A stretch of 39,826 bases of DNA from assembly GCA_945874835.1 (NCBI GenBank), contig CAMCJM010000004.1, forward strand, positions 1 to 39,826, given 5' to 3'. The notes below the pieces were generated by a model, which searched no databases, was not told where the DNA came from, and saw nothing but the letters and a program-made list of their open reading frames with translations. A program made the translations under genes and the position numbers. This document shows, in pieces, positions 17,502 through 28,004 of the stretch. This DNA is from Pseudomonas synxantha (lineage in GTDB: Bacteria; Pseudomonadota; Gammaproteobacteria; Pseudomonadales; Pseudomonadaceae). The number at the start of each line of letters is the position of its first letter. Within the stretch, counting starts at the first letter, position 1.

Positions 17502-18104
17502 ATGCACAAGGTCTACGGCGACTGCCGTTCCGGCAACTGCTACAAGATCAAACTGATGCTGCACCTGCTTGCGCTGCCTTATGAGTGGGTGGCGATTGAC
17601 GTGCTCAAGGGCGAAACCCAGCGCGATGATTTTCTGGCCAAGAACCCCAACGGTAAGATCCCGGTGCTGGAGTTGGCAGACGGCACCTGCCTGTGGGAGT
17701 CCAATGCCATCCTCAACTTCCTTGCCGATGGCACGGAATATTTGCCGAGTGAACCGCGCTTGCGCACCCAGGTGCTGCAATGGCAGTTTTTTGAGCAATA
17801 CAGCCATGAGCCTTATGTGGCGGTCGCGCGCTTTATTCAGCTGTATCAGGGTATGCCTGAGGAGCGTCTTGCCGAGTACAAGGAATGTCACGTTCGTGGG
17901 CACAAGGCATTTAAGGTGATGGAGCAGCAGTTGCAGCGCACGCCTTATCTGGTGGGCGACAAGCTTTCGATTGCCGATATCGCGCTGTATGCCTACAGCC
18001 ATGTGGCGGATGAAGGTGGTTTCGACCTGTCGCCATACCCAGCCATTGGTGCTTGGTTAGCGCGGGTTGCCAGCCATCCGCGTTATGTGGGCATGCTCGA
18101 CTGA
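17502..18104 (+). CDS. Glutathione S-transferase family protein
   Basis: The 200-residue protein has the thioredoxin-like N-terminal domain (MHKVYGDCRSGNCYKIKLML, with a Ser/Cys-rich active-site loop), NPNGKIPVLELADGTCLWESNAIL (cis-Pro and the ES pair that binds the glutathione gamma-glutamyl group), and the all-helical C-terminal domain with YLVGDKLSIADIALYAY (N-cap and hydrophobic staple). It likely conjugates or reduces electrophiles with glutathione. ATG 17502 follows AGGAGGC; the frame is open further upstream into the repeat, but that start is not credible. Confidence 0.92.
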   Translation: MHKVYGDCRSGNCYKIKLMLHLLALPYEWVAIDVLKGETQRDDFLAKNPNGKIPVLELADGTCLWESNAILNFLADGTEYLPSEPRLRTQVLQWQFFEQYSHEPYVAVARFIQLYQGMPEERLAEYKECHVRGHKAFKVMEQQLQRTPYLVGDKLSIADIALYAYSHVADEGGFDLSPYPAIGAWLARVASHPRYVGMLD

Positions 18105-18220
18105 CAGCCGGCCGGGTGAAATGAGCGTTGATAGGCTCTGAGCTTTCTCACCGCTCAGTTTCCAGCTCCCTGTAAAAAGCACTTATCATTCAACGATCTA
18201 TCTATTTGACTGGGTCGCGG

Positions 18221-20140
18221 ATGCCATCTGCTGTTCAGCGCTATAAGCGACTCATCTCCGCTACCCTGGCGCGTTATTTCCCGCACACCACCGCCTACCT
18301 GCGCGCCGAGCGTGAAGCGGCTGCAGCGCTCAAGCAGCCTGTGCTCGCGGTTAAAAAAGCCGCCCGGCAGAAGCCGCCGGGTGCGGCTAAGGCGCGCCGC
18401 ACAAGCGCTAAAACCCCCACTGCAGGTATTTACGGGCCGGCGTTGCTGGCGGTGGATGCCGCGCGTTGTCAGGCCATGCGTGATCAGGTGGCGCGGGGCG
18501 TGACGGCTGGTGTACTCAGCGCCCCTTCGGATGAGCAGTGGGCGATGATTCTCAGTCCGCATCCGCTCACACGGATTTTTGCCGGGGCCGGTTCGGGCAA
18601 ATCCACCACGCTGGTGCTGCGCGTAGTGTTTATGTTTTGCCACCTGGGTATCAAGCCTGAACAGCTCACGGTGATTTCCTTCACCAACGCCTCCTGCGCC
18701 GAGTTGCGCGAACAACTGTGCACAGTCTTGCCGCTGTTTGCTTACCCATTCAATGCCAAACAAGCGCGCGACTGTGTGCGCACCTTTCATTCGGCCATGG
18801 CCACCTTGGCTAAGCCGCTACTGGGTAATCCTGGCTGGTTTGAGCAACTGGGCGATAAGCAAGCTGCCGCGCATGAGCTGGACAATCCGCTTGCCAGCGG
18901 GCGTTTGCGGCCGGCCCAGCAGCGCTGTCTAAAGCAGGCGTATCAGCAGTGCTATGCCGAACAAGTGGGCTTTCGTCAGGCGGTGCATACGCTGTTGCAA
19001 CTGCCCTTGCCCAGCGATGGCAAGCCTGTGCCCAAAGCCCCTCTGGAACCCTACAAATTGCCGGGTGAGTTTCACACTGCGCCCCTGTACGAGGTGTTTT
19101 ACAACCAGGCCGGTTTTGCCCAGAGCATCGGCATTGCGCCAGCGGCTTTACAGGCTCAGGCGTTGGCTGGGTCGGCGCAGGTGCGCGCATTTGCCCAGGC
19201 GCTGGCGTTGTTCTGGCCGTATTTCGAGCGTGATCTGCAGACTCAGGGGCTGCTCACCTTCAATGACGCGTTTGCCCAACTGACGGCGCGTTTGAATAAC
19301 CACGAAGAGGCGTTCCCCGTTGAGCGGCTGGCAACTTTTAGTCACCTGTTGATCGACGAGTTTCAAGACATCTCGCCGCAGATTGTCCTTTGGCTGCAGG
19401 CCGTCCAGCGTCGTCTGGCCGGGCAGGGTACAAGCGTTAGCCTGATGGCGATTGGTGATGACTGGCAATCGATCTACGGTTGGCGCGGCAGCTCGCCTGA
19501 GTTGTTTATCGATTTCGACCGGCACTTTCCGGGTAAAGGCCGGGCCAAGCGCAGCGCCGTGCTGAGCCTGGCCAATAACTACCGCTCGATTGAGCCGATT
19601 ATCCGCGACGGCGAAGCGTTGTTGGGCGGCGTGCAGCACAAACAAGCAAAAACCAGCCAGGCGATCAAAACCACCCAACCCGGCGAGCATGGCGTGCGCT
19701 TGATTCAGCGCTTCGACAGCAAGTCGCGTTTGCCGGAGTTGCTCGCGCACATCAACCAGCAATGCGCCTACGCGGCCGAGCACAACAGCCGTGAGCGCAA
19801 CGCGGTGCTGCTGCTCAGTCGGCGCAACGAGCCGTTGCAGGCCATCACCGCGCAGTTGGATAAAAAGCTGCCGGTCAAAGCCTGCACCATCCACCGCGCC
19901 AAGGGTTTGCAGGCTGAAGTGGCGATCATCCTCGACGACTGCCAACCGCCGGAACCACACCCGCTGCGCAACGCGCTGTACGCCTATTCGGGCTTCTTCG
20001 CCGGCAGCTACGACCAAGCCATGCAGGACGAAAGCCTGCGCCTGGCATACGTAGCGGTGACCCGTGGCGTCAGCCGGGTGTTTTGGTACTGCCAGAAAAC
20101 CCAAGGCGCAACGCGCATCCTGGCAGGGCGGGGCAAGTAG
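18221..20140 (+). CDS. UvrD/Rep-like superfamily 1 DNA helicase
   Basis: The 639-residue protein has the SF1A helicase motifs in order: FAGAGSGKSTTL (Walker A), VISFTNASCAELREQL (Ia), LIDEFQDIS (Walker B, DEFQD), MAIGDDWQSIYGWRGSSPE (III), LANNYRSIEPI (IV), TIHRAKGLQAEVAIILDD (V) and YVAVTRGVSRVFWYC (VI). It would unwind DNA 3'-5' with ATP. The first 110 residues are a basic Ala/Lys-rich region without a recognised domain. It is shorter than UvrD or Rep (about 670-720) because the 1B/2B subdomains are abbreviated. ATG 18221 is preferred to the TTG at 18206. No adjacent nuclease gene; cellular role unclear. Confidence 0.9.
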   Translation: MPSAVQRYKRLISATLARYFPHTTAYLRAEREAAAALKQPVLAVKKAARQKPPGAAKARRTSAKTPTAGIYGPALLAVDAARCQAMRDQVARGVTAGVLSAPSDEQWAMILSPHPLTRIFAGAGSGKSTTLVLRVVFMFCHLGIKPEQLTVISFTNASCAELREQLCTVLPLFAYPFNAKQARDCVRTFHSAMATLAKPLLGNPGWFEQLGDKQAAAHELDNPLASGRLRPAQQRCLKQAYQQCYAEQVGFRQAVHTLLQLPLPSDGKPVPKAPLEPYKLPGEFHTAPLYEVFYNQAGFAQSIGIAPAALQAQALAGSAQVRAFAQALALFWPYFERDLQTQGLLTFNDAFAQLTARLNNHEEAFPVERLATFSHLLIDEFQDISPQIVLWLQAVQRRLAGQGTSVSLMAIGDDWQSIYGWRGSSPELFIDFDRHFPGKGRAKRSAVLSLANNYRSIEPIIRDGEALLGGVQHKQAKTSQAIKTTQPGEHGVRLIQRFDSKSRLPELLAHINQQCAYAAEHNSRERNAVLLLSRRNEPLQAITAQLDKKLPVKACTIHRAKGLQAEVAIILDDCQPPEPHPLRNALYAYSGFFAGSYDQAMQDESLRLAYVAVTRGVSRVFWYCQKTQGATRILAGRGK

Positions 20141-20369
20141 AAGTTCCCTCTTGGTGTCAGTGCTGCGATGTCGTTGGCAGATTGGCTAAATCACTTCTGC
20201 TTATTCACCCAGACGGGATCGCTGCACTTGTCGGCCAAAGCCGCGCGCGGGCTGCAGGTTCGCTGCGAATGGCGGCAAATCCCACCATTTCGTCTCAGTA
20301 ACCCTCGGGCTAGAGCCTTAGAAATAAATTGACGCAACTTCTGCGAGTGGTTAGTTTTGCCCTCTTTAT
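20141..20369. other. Intergenic region before the siderophore operon
   Basis: I see no coding sequence here. The short minus-strand reading frame in this stretch has no recognisable product. TTGACG at 20329-20334 could be a -35 element, but no good -10 follows at 16-18 bases, so I do not call the promoter. The stretch becomes A/T-rich towards the Fur-like site. Confidence 0.5.
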
Positions 20370-20388
20370 GCAAATGCTAATTGTTCGC
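20370..20388. promoter_or_regulatory. Putative Fur box upstream of the siderophore operon
   Basis: GCAAATGCTAATTGTTCGC matches the 19-base Fur consensus GATAATGATAATCATTATC at 12 positions by hand count. It ends 25 bases before the likely GTG start of entC, where Fe-Fur would block transcription. Iron repression is expected for such an operon; this site is inferred from position and match only. Confidence 0.55.
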
Positions 20389-20413
20389 ATTGGCGTTAAA
20401 TATGGAGGTTGGA

Positions 20414-21582
20414 GTGAATGCATTGACGCGTGTCGCTCGAAGGGGATCCCCGTGGGGCGATATCTATGCACCCACTTATCGGTTCTACTCCCCCGAAGGC
20501 GGGGTTGAGGCCAGCGGTTGTTTCAAGGCCATCGACACACCGGCAGGTGAGGAGGGTCAAGGCGTTGAACTGGCGGTAGAGGCGGCCTTTGCCGAGGCTA
20601 AGGTGGCGGGCTTGGAGCAGCCGATGGTGGTCGGGGTGATTCCCTTCGACAAGCAGCAGCCTTCCAGTCTGTTTGTTCCGCGCCATGTTTCGCGCCTGTT
20701 GCCAGGCGCACCGCCAACCAGTGTTTGCGGTTTATCCTGCGGCAAGGCCCGCCAATGCATCGAACAGCCGGATCAGGCTGGTTTCAAACAAGCCGTCGGT
20801 CGTGCCGTCGAAGTGTTGCGTGGCGGCAAGGTGAGCAAGGTGGTGTTGTCGCGGTTGTTGCAACTCGAGTTCGACAACGCACCATGCGCCGCAACGGTGT
20901 TCCAGGGGCTGCGCCAGCAGAACCCCGAGGCCTATCACTTTTCCATGGATTTGCCGGATGGCGGTGTGCTGATCGGCGCCAGTCCTGAGCTGTTGCTGCG
21001 TCAATACGGTCGGCATTTCACCTCCAATCCACTGGCCGGCTCGGCCAAGCGTCTGGCTGACCCTGCTGCCGATGCGTTGGTGGCGCAGGCGCTGCTGCAA
21101 TCGACCAAGGACCTGCACGAGCATCGTCTGGTGATCCAGGAGCTGGATCGCCAGCTGCGGCCGCTGTGCCGCAGTCTGAACGTGGCCGATGCGCCTTCGT
21201 TGTTGAAAACCGCCCGGCTCTGGCACCTTTCGACGCAGATCGCTGGCGAGCTGACTACTCCGGCGTCTGCGTTGAGTCTGGCTTGCAGCCTGCACCCTAC
21301 GCCGGCGCTGTGCGGCTTTCCGACGGCGGCGGCTAAGCGTCTGATCGCCGAACTGGAGCCGTTTGATCGCGGCGTATTTGGCGGCATCGTCGGCTGGAGT
21401 GATGCCGATGGCAACGGTGAATGGGCGGTGGTGATCCGCTGCGGCATCGTCGAGCACACGCGGGTCAGCCTGTTTGCCGGAGCGGGGCTGGTTACCGCGT
21501 CCTGCCCCGAATCGGAGTGGCTGGAGACCGGCAACAAGCTCGGCACCATGCTCTCGGCCTTCGGCCTGGAACGGGAGGCACT

Positions 21583-21586
<4 letters not shown>
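20414..21586 (+). CDS. entC: Isochorismate synthase (EntC/DhbC type)
   Basis: This enzyme converts chorismate to isochorismate, the first committed step to 2,3-dihydroxybenzoate. The 390-residue protein carries [12 protein letters not shown] (catalytic Lys region), [25 protein letters not shown], the invariant [31 protein letters not shown] and [17 protein letters not shown] (Mg-binding Glu). N-terminal [18 protein letters not shown] matches EntC closely. It lacks the lyase end of salicylate synthases such as Irp9. I take GTG 20414 because GGAGG lies at 20404-20408; ATG 20402 in the same frame is the alternative. It is the first gene of the operon and overlaps entE by 4 bases. Confidence 0.93.
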
Positions 21587-23223
<1,637 letters not shown>

Positions 23224-23235
23224 GGAAATCCCCTC

Positions 23236-24108
23236 ATGGCTATCCCGGCTCTGCAGCCCTACAGCATCCCCAGCGAATGGACGCCAAACAAGGTCAAGTG
23301 GACGCTTGATCCCGCTCGCGCGGTGTTGTTGATTCACGATATGCAGGCGTACTTCGCCGACTTCTGGGAGGCCGACAGCGCCTTCGTTCAGGCCTTGGTC
23401 GAGCGGCTGGCAGCAGTGCGTGCGCAGTGCAAGCTGCTGGGCATTCCAGTGGTCTACACCGCCCAGCCCGGCGTGCAAAGCGACGCCGAACGGGCCCTGC
23501 TTAACGACATGTGGGGGCCGGGCATTACCCAGCACCCCGAGCGCCAGGCGATCATCGCCGGGCTGGCGCCGGAGTCTGATGATACGGTGCTGGTGAAGTG
23601 GCGCTACAGCGCCTTTCAGCGCTCGCCACTTGAGCACATGCTCAAGGAACTGGGGCGCGAGCAACTGATCATCGGCGGCATCTACGCCCATATCGGCTGC
23701 CTGATGACCGCCTGCGACGCCTTTATGCGCGACATTCAGCCGTTCCTGCTGGCCGATGGCGTGGCCGACTTCAATCAGACCGACCACCAGATGGCGCTGA
23801 ATTATGTGGCGAGCCGTTGCGGCCAGGTGATTCGCTGCGCCGATGTGCTCAGCTTGGGCCGCGCGGGCACTCCGGCGTTGACCCGCGCCACCTTGCAGGC
23901 GCGCCTGCTGAGCCTGCTGGATGAGCTGGACGAACCCTTCGATCCCGACGAGAACCTGCTCGACTATGGCCTGGACTCGATTCAGGTGATGGCGCTGCTC
24001 AGTGAGTGGCGCGCGCAAGGTCTGGAACTGAGTTTTACCGACCTGGCCAAGACGCCGACGCTGAACGGCTGGTGGAGCCTGATCGAACAGAATGGCGGTG
24101 TCGCATGA
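23236..24108 (+). CDS. entB: Isochorismatase with aryl carrier domain (EntB type)
   Basis: The 290-residue bifunctional protein hydrolyses isochorismate to 2,3-dihydro-2,3-dihydroxybenzoate and then carries activated DHB. Residues 1 to about 205 are the isochorismatase domain: LLIHDMQAYFADFW (catalytic Asp), VVYTAQPGVQSDAERALLNDMWGPG, LVKWRYSAFQRSPLE (catalytic Lys) and IIGGIYAHIGCLMTACDAF. Residues about 215-290 are the carrier domain with LLDYGLDSIQVMALL, whose Ser takes the phosphopantetheine. AAGGAA precedes the ATG. It overlaps the NRPS gene downstream by 4 bases. The fused carrier argues for the EntB/VibB/DhbB route and not a salicylate route. Confidence 0.94.
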   Translation: MAIPALQPYSIPSEWTPNKVKWTLDPARAVLLIHDMQAYFADFWEADSAFVQALVERLAAVRAQCKLLGIPVVYTAQPGVQSDAERALLNDMWGPGITQHPERQAIIAGLAPESDDTVLVKWRYSAFQRSPLEHMLKELGREQLIIGGIYAHIGCLMTACDAFMRDIQPFLLADGVADFNQTDHQMALNYVASRCGQVIRCADVLSLGRAGTPALTRATLQARLLSLLDELDEPFDPDENLLDYGLDSIQVMALLSEWRAQGLELSFTDLAKTPTLNGWWSLIEQNGGVA

Positions 24109-27100
24109 GGCGCTTGGGAGTCGCCCAGCAGGGCCTGTGGCACGGTTATGTGCTGAATGAAGACCGCGCCATGTTCAACACCGCCGAATGCATCGCCTTC
24201 GCCGGCAAGATCCAGGCGGCGCCGCTGATGGCCGCGCTGCGCCAGGCGGTCAGTGAGTGCGAAGCACTGTCCGGGCATTTCGTGGTCGATGGCGAGCAGG
24301 TGTGGTTCAACCCTGCCGAACTGCCGCTCAGTGTGGCGCAGGTGCAAATACCGATCGGGATCGATGCCCAGGCCTGGGTGCAGCAGTGGAGCATGGCCGA
24401 GATTCGCCAGCCGTTCGATCTGGAACGCGAGCTGCCATGCCGCTTCACTCTGCTGCAGGGCGAGCAGGTGGATTTTCTCTACGGCTGCATTCACCACATC
24501 GCTCTCGACGGCTATGGCAGCAATCTGCTCTATCAGCGCGTTGCCGAGCTGTATGGCGCGGCAACACGCGGTGAACCGGCCGCGCCTTGCGAGTTCGGCG
24601 ACTACGCCGCCGTGTTGAGTGAGGATGCCGAGCGCGAAAGCCAGTGCCGCACGGCTGCGGCTCGCGACTACTGGTGTGAACAGCTGGGTGCGCTGCCTGA
24701 GGCAGTCAGCTTTAGCGAGCGTGTCGCGCCGCTTTCGGCGACCTTCCTTCGTCATTCGGCAGCGTTTCCGCCGGCGCTGTGGCAGGCACTCAATCAACTG
24801 GCCGAGGCCAACAAGCTTGGCTGGCCAGACTTGCTGCTGGCCGCACTCTCAGCGCAGCTGCGCCAGGTCAGCGGCTGCGCCGCCCAGGTGCTCGGTCTGA
24901 TGGTGATGAACCGCATGGGTTCGGCCTCCTTCAACGTGCCCTGCATGCAGATGAACATTGCACCGCTGTGCCTCGATCTGAGCGATCAGGCCAATCTGCT
25001 CGAAGCCGCGCAGAGCATCGGCAAGCTGCGCCGCAGCAGCCGCAAGCATCAGCACTACCGCTACGAGTCACTGCGTCGCGACCTCGGTCGGGTTGGCGGC
25101 GAGCAGCGCCTGTTCGGGCCGCTGATCAATATCATGCCGTTCGACCGGCCGCAGACCTTCGGTGACTGTCCGGCGCGCACTCTGAGCCTGAGCGCCGGCC
25201 CGGTGGAAGACCTGACCCTGGAAGTGCACCTGGGGGCTAACGGTGTGCCGCTGCTGGATTACGACGCCAGCCCGGCCTGCTACAGCCAGGCGCAGGTACG
25301 CGCGCTGCAGGAGGAATTGTTCAGCCTGCTGGCCGCCTGGTTGCAGGCCCCGCAACAGCCGCGTGATCAGTTGCTGAGCGCCTGGAGCGCGCAGTACCGC
25401 GCGCAGCATATGCTTGGCGCACCGGCCGCCGAACAGGCCGCCATGGCCGAGGTCGGCAGCGTGCTGCTGGCCATTCGTGCCCAGGCCGAACGCCAACCGC
25501 AGCAGCTGGCGCTGTGCCAGGGCGAACGCCAATTGACCTACGCCGAGTTGCAGGCGCAGGCCGAAACCCTCGCCGCTGCCTTGAGCGAGCGTGGCGTGCA
25601 GCCGGGCGAGCGGGTTGGGGTGATGCTTAGTCGCAGCCCCGAGGCGATTGTCGTGCAGCTCGGCGTGCTGTTGGCCGGGGCGGTGTATGTGCCGCTCGAC
25701 CCGGAGCAGCCTGGCGAGCGTCAGCGGCTGATCTGCGCCACCGCGCAGCTGGCGCTGGTGGTCACCGAGGCGGCGTTCCGCCATCGCTTGGCCGATAGCT
25801 ACAGTGGTCCGATCGAACTGGCGGGCGTGCTGCACAGTACCAAGCGCCTCTGCGCACCACGTCAGGGCGAGGCTGCGGCCTACCTGATGTTCACCTCCGG
25901 CTCCACTGGTACGCCCAAAGGTTTGGAAATCAGCCACCGCGCGCTGGACCACTTTATCCAGGCGGCGTGTCTGCGTTATGGCGTGGATGCCAGCGATCGC
26001 ATGCTGCAATTCGCCCCGTTCAACTTCGACGCCAGTATCGAGGAGGTATTTGTCTGCCTCAGCGCTGGCGCGACGCTGGTGCTGCGTACCGATGCGCTGC
26101 TGGAGTCGATCAGCGCCTTTGTCGAGGGTATCGAGCAACTGGCAATCAGCGTGCTCGACCTGCCGACCGCCTTCTGGAACGAGTGGGTGGTGGCCCTGCG
26201 CGCCGGCCTGGTGCAGGTGCCGAGTGGGCTGAAGAGCGTGATCATCGGCGGCGAGGCGGTCTATCCCGAACAACTGACGGTCTGGCAGCGCATGGCCCCG
26301 CCAGCGATTCGCCTGATCAACACTTATGGACCCACCGAAACTACGGTAGTGGCGAGCACCTGCGACCTGCAAGGTGTTGCGCCGGCCAGCGATAGCCTAA
26401 CGAGTAACGCCAACCTGCCGATTGGTCAGGCGCTGGCTGGCGTCACGGCGCTGGTGCTGGGCCGTGGCGAGCGTCCAGCCGAGGAAGGCGAGTTGCTGTT
26501 GTGCGGTGCGCAGTTAGCCAACGGCTACCTGGGCAGTGATTCGCAAGCCTTTGCCAGCCTGCTGATCGGCGCGCAGCAGACGCCGGTCTATCGCACCGGT
26601 GATCGGGTGCGCGTGGAGGGGGGTCGGCTGGTTTACCTCGGCCGTCTGGACAACGAATTCAAGATCAGCGGCTATCGCATCCAGCCCGGCGAAGTCGAGT
26701 CGCGTCTGCTGGCTTTGAGCGGTGTCGATGAGGCCTGCGTGCAGGGCCTGGAACTGGGTGGCGGGCTGCGCCGGCTGGTGGCCTTTATCAGTGGTCCGCG
26801 CGATGACCTGCGCGGCATTCGCCAGGCGCTGAGCAAGCTGCTGCCGGCGGCCATGGTGCCGACCGACTACCGGCACTACCCGGCGTTGCCGCGCACTGCC
26901 ACCAACAAGCTCGACCGCAAGCGCCTGCACACCGAGTACCTGCAAGGCTCGCGCGAGCAGGCGCTGGACGATGAGACCCAGCAACGGGTGCGCAGCATCT
27001 GGCAGCAGATTCTCGGCGTCAGTGCGATTCAGGCCGCTGACAACTTCTTCGAGCTGGGCGGGCAGTCGCTGCAGACCATCCAGATCGTTAACCGTCTGGC

Positions 27101-27224
27101 GAGTGAGTTCGGCACGGCGGTGAAGGTTTCCGATGTCTTCGATCACCCACGTCTGGCGGACTTCTGTCACTTCCTCGACAGCCTCGTGCTGCAGAGCGAA
27201 GCGCAGGTGGAACAGATTTGGTAA
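24105..27224 (+). CDS. NRPS module C-A-T, predicted for a basic amino acid
   Basis: The 1039-residue single-module synthetase joins DHB from EntB to the first amino acid. Residues about 1-435 are a condensation domain of the EntF/VibF type, with HHIALDG at about 130-136 and MNRMGSASFNVPCMQMN. Residues about 455-935 are an A domain with LMFTSGSTGTPKGLE, NTYGPTETTV, YRTGDRVR and NKLDRKRL. Residues about 955-1030 are a carrier domain (FFELGGQSLQTIQIV). By eye the substrate code is D-A-E-D-I-G-T-V-V-K; the Glu and Asp suggest a basic side chain (Lys or Arg, perhaps Orn). There is no thioesterase, unlike EntF. ATG 24105 overlaps the entB stop. Confidence 0.92.
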   Translation: MRRLGVAQQGLWHGYVLNEDRAMFNTAECIAFAGKIQAAPLMAALRQAVSECEALSGHFVVDGEQVWFNPAELPLSVAQVQIPIGIDAQAWVQQWSMAEIRQPFDLERELPCRFTLLQGEQVDFLYGCIHHIALDGYGSNLLYQRVAELYGAATRGEPAAPCEFGDYAAVLSEDAERESQCRTAAARDYWCEQLGALPEAVSFSERVAPLSATFLRHSAAFPPALWQALNQLAEANKLGWPDLLLAALSAQLRQVSGCAAQVLGLMVMNRMGSASFNVPCMQMNIAPLCLDLSDQANLLEAAQSIGKLRRSSRKHQHYRYESLRRDLGRVGGEQRLFGPLINIMPFDRPQTFGDCPARTLSLSAGPVEDLTLEVHLGANGVPLLDYDASPACYSQAQVRALQEELFSLLAAWLQAPQQPRDQLLSAWSAQYRAQHMLGAPAAEQAAMAEVGSVLLAIRAQAERQPQQLALCQGERQLTYAELQAQAETLAAALSERGVQPGERVGVMLSRSPEAIVVQLGVLLAGAVYVPLDPEQPGERQRLICATAQLALVVTEAAFRHRLADSYSGPIELAGVLHSTKRLCAPRQGEAAAYLMFTSGSTGTPKGLEISHRALDHFIQAACLRYGVDASDRMLQFAPFNFDASIEEVFVCLSAGATLVLRTDALLESISAFVEGIEQLAISVLDLPTAFWNEWVVALRAGLVQVPSGLKSVIIGGEAVYPEQLTVWQRMAPPAIRLINTYGPTETTVVASTCDLQGVAPASDSLTSNANLPIGQALAGVTALVLGRGERPAEEGELLLCGAQLANGYLGSDSQAFASLLIGAQQTPVYRTGDRVRVEGGRLVYLGRLDNEFKISGYRIQPGEVESRLLALSGVDEACVQGLELGGGLRRLVAFISGPRDDLRGIRQALSKLLPAAMVPTDYRHYPALPRTATNKLDRKRLHTEYLQGSREQALDDETQQRVRSIWQQILGVSAIQAADNFFELGGQSLQTIQIVNRLASEFGTAVKVSDVFDHPRLADFCHFLDSLVLQSEAQVEQIW

Positions 27225-27235
27225 GGAGCAAACAG

Positions 27236-27994
27236 ATGAACAGGCAAATGGACTTCAGCGGTCAGACCATCTGGGTCACCGGTGCCGGCCAGGGCATTGG
27301 CCGCAGCGTGGCGGAGGGGTTTGCCCAGTTGGGCGGGCAGGTGATCGGCTTCGATTTGAGCTTCCCCGAGCAGGACTATGGCTTTACCCGCTATGTGCTG
27401 GATATCGGCGATGCCCAGGCGGTGCAGCAGGCCTGTCAGGAATTGCTGGGTGCCCATGGGGTGATCGATGTGCTGGCCAGTGTCGCCGGTGTGCTGCGTC
27501 TGGCGCCGATTGAGGAGCTGGCGCTGGAGGACTGGGACGCCTGCCTGCGGGTGAATGTCTCCGGGCCGTTCTATCTGTTGCGCCAGCTGATGCCGCGTTT
27601 CAAGGCCTGGCGGCGTGGCGCGGTAGTGGCGGTAAGCAGCAACGCGGCGCATGTGCCGCGCATGCAGATGGCCGCTTACAGCGCGTCCAAAGCGGCGCTG
27701 AGCAGCCTGATCCGCACCGCCGGTCTGGAGCTGGCGACCCATGGCGTGCGCTGCAACCTGGTGTCGCCGGGGTCCACGGACACGCCGATGCAACGCGGCA
27801 TGTGGCGCAGCAGTGACGCGCCGGCGCGCACGATCGATGGCTTTCCCGAGCAGTTCAAGCTGGGCATCCCGCTGCAGAAGATCGCAACCCCGGAAGAGGT
27901 TGCCAGCGTCGTGCTGTTCCTGGCATCGAGCTTGGCCAGCCACATCACCCTGCAAGACATCGTGGTTGACGGCGGCGCAAGCCTGACCGATTAA
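27236..27994 (+). CDS. entA: 2,3-dihydro-2,3-dihydroxybenzoate dehydrogenase (EntA type)
   Basis: This SDR oxidises 2,3-dihydro-DHB to DHB with NAD. The protein of 252 residues follows EntA closely: MDFSGQTIWVTGAGQGIGRSV (read in part), GFDLSFPEQDYGF (Asp for NAD), a Ser in VVAVSSNAAHVPRMQMAAYSASKAALSSL regions with YSASK, GLELATHGVRCNLVSPGSTDTPMQ, and SSLASHITLQDIVVDGG at the end, which is diagnostic. ATG 27236 has AAGGAG at 27223-27228; the second ATG at 27248 (MDFSG) is the start by analogy to E. coli EntA but lies far from the Shine-Dalgarno. It sits between two NRPS genes with 11- and 10-base gaps. Confidence 0.94.
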   Translation: MNRQMDFSGQTIWVTGAGQGIGRSVAEGFAQLGGQVIGFDLSFPEQDYGFTRYVLDIGDAQAVQQACQELLGAHGVIDVLASVAGVLRLAPIEELALEDWDACLRVNVSGPFYLLRQLMPRFKAWRRGAVVAVSSNAAHVPRMQMAAYSASKAALSSLIRTAGLELATHGVRCNLVSPGSTDTPMQRGMWRSSDAPARTIDGFPEQFKLGIPLQKIATPEEVASVVLFLASSLASHITLQDIVVDGGASLTD

Positions 27995-28004
27995 GAGGTA
28001 GTTA

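Noticed and set aside
25068-26372. Minus-strand reading frame of 434 codons within the first NRPS gene, and a similar one at 30483-31946
   Set aside because: High-GC third positions in NRPS genes keep the opposite strand open; no motif, ribosome site or family is seen.
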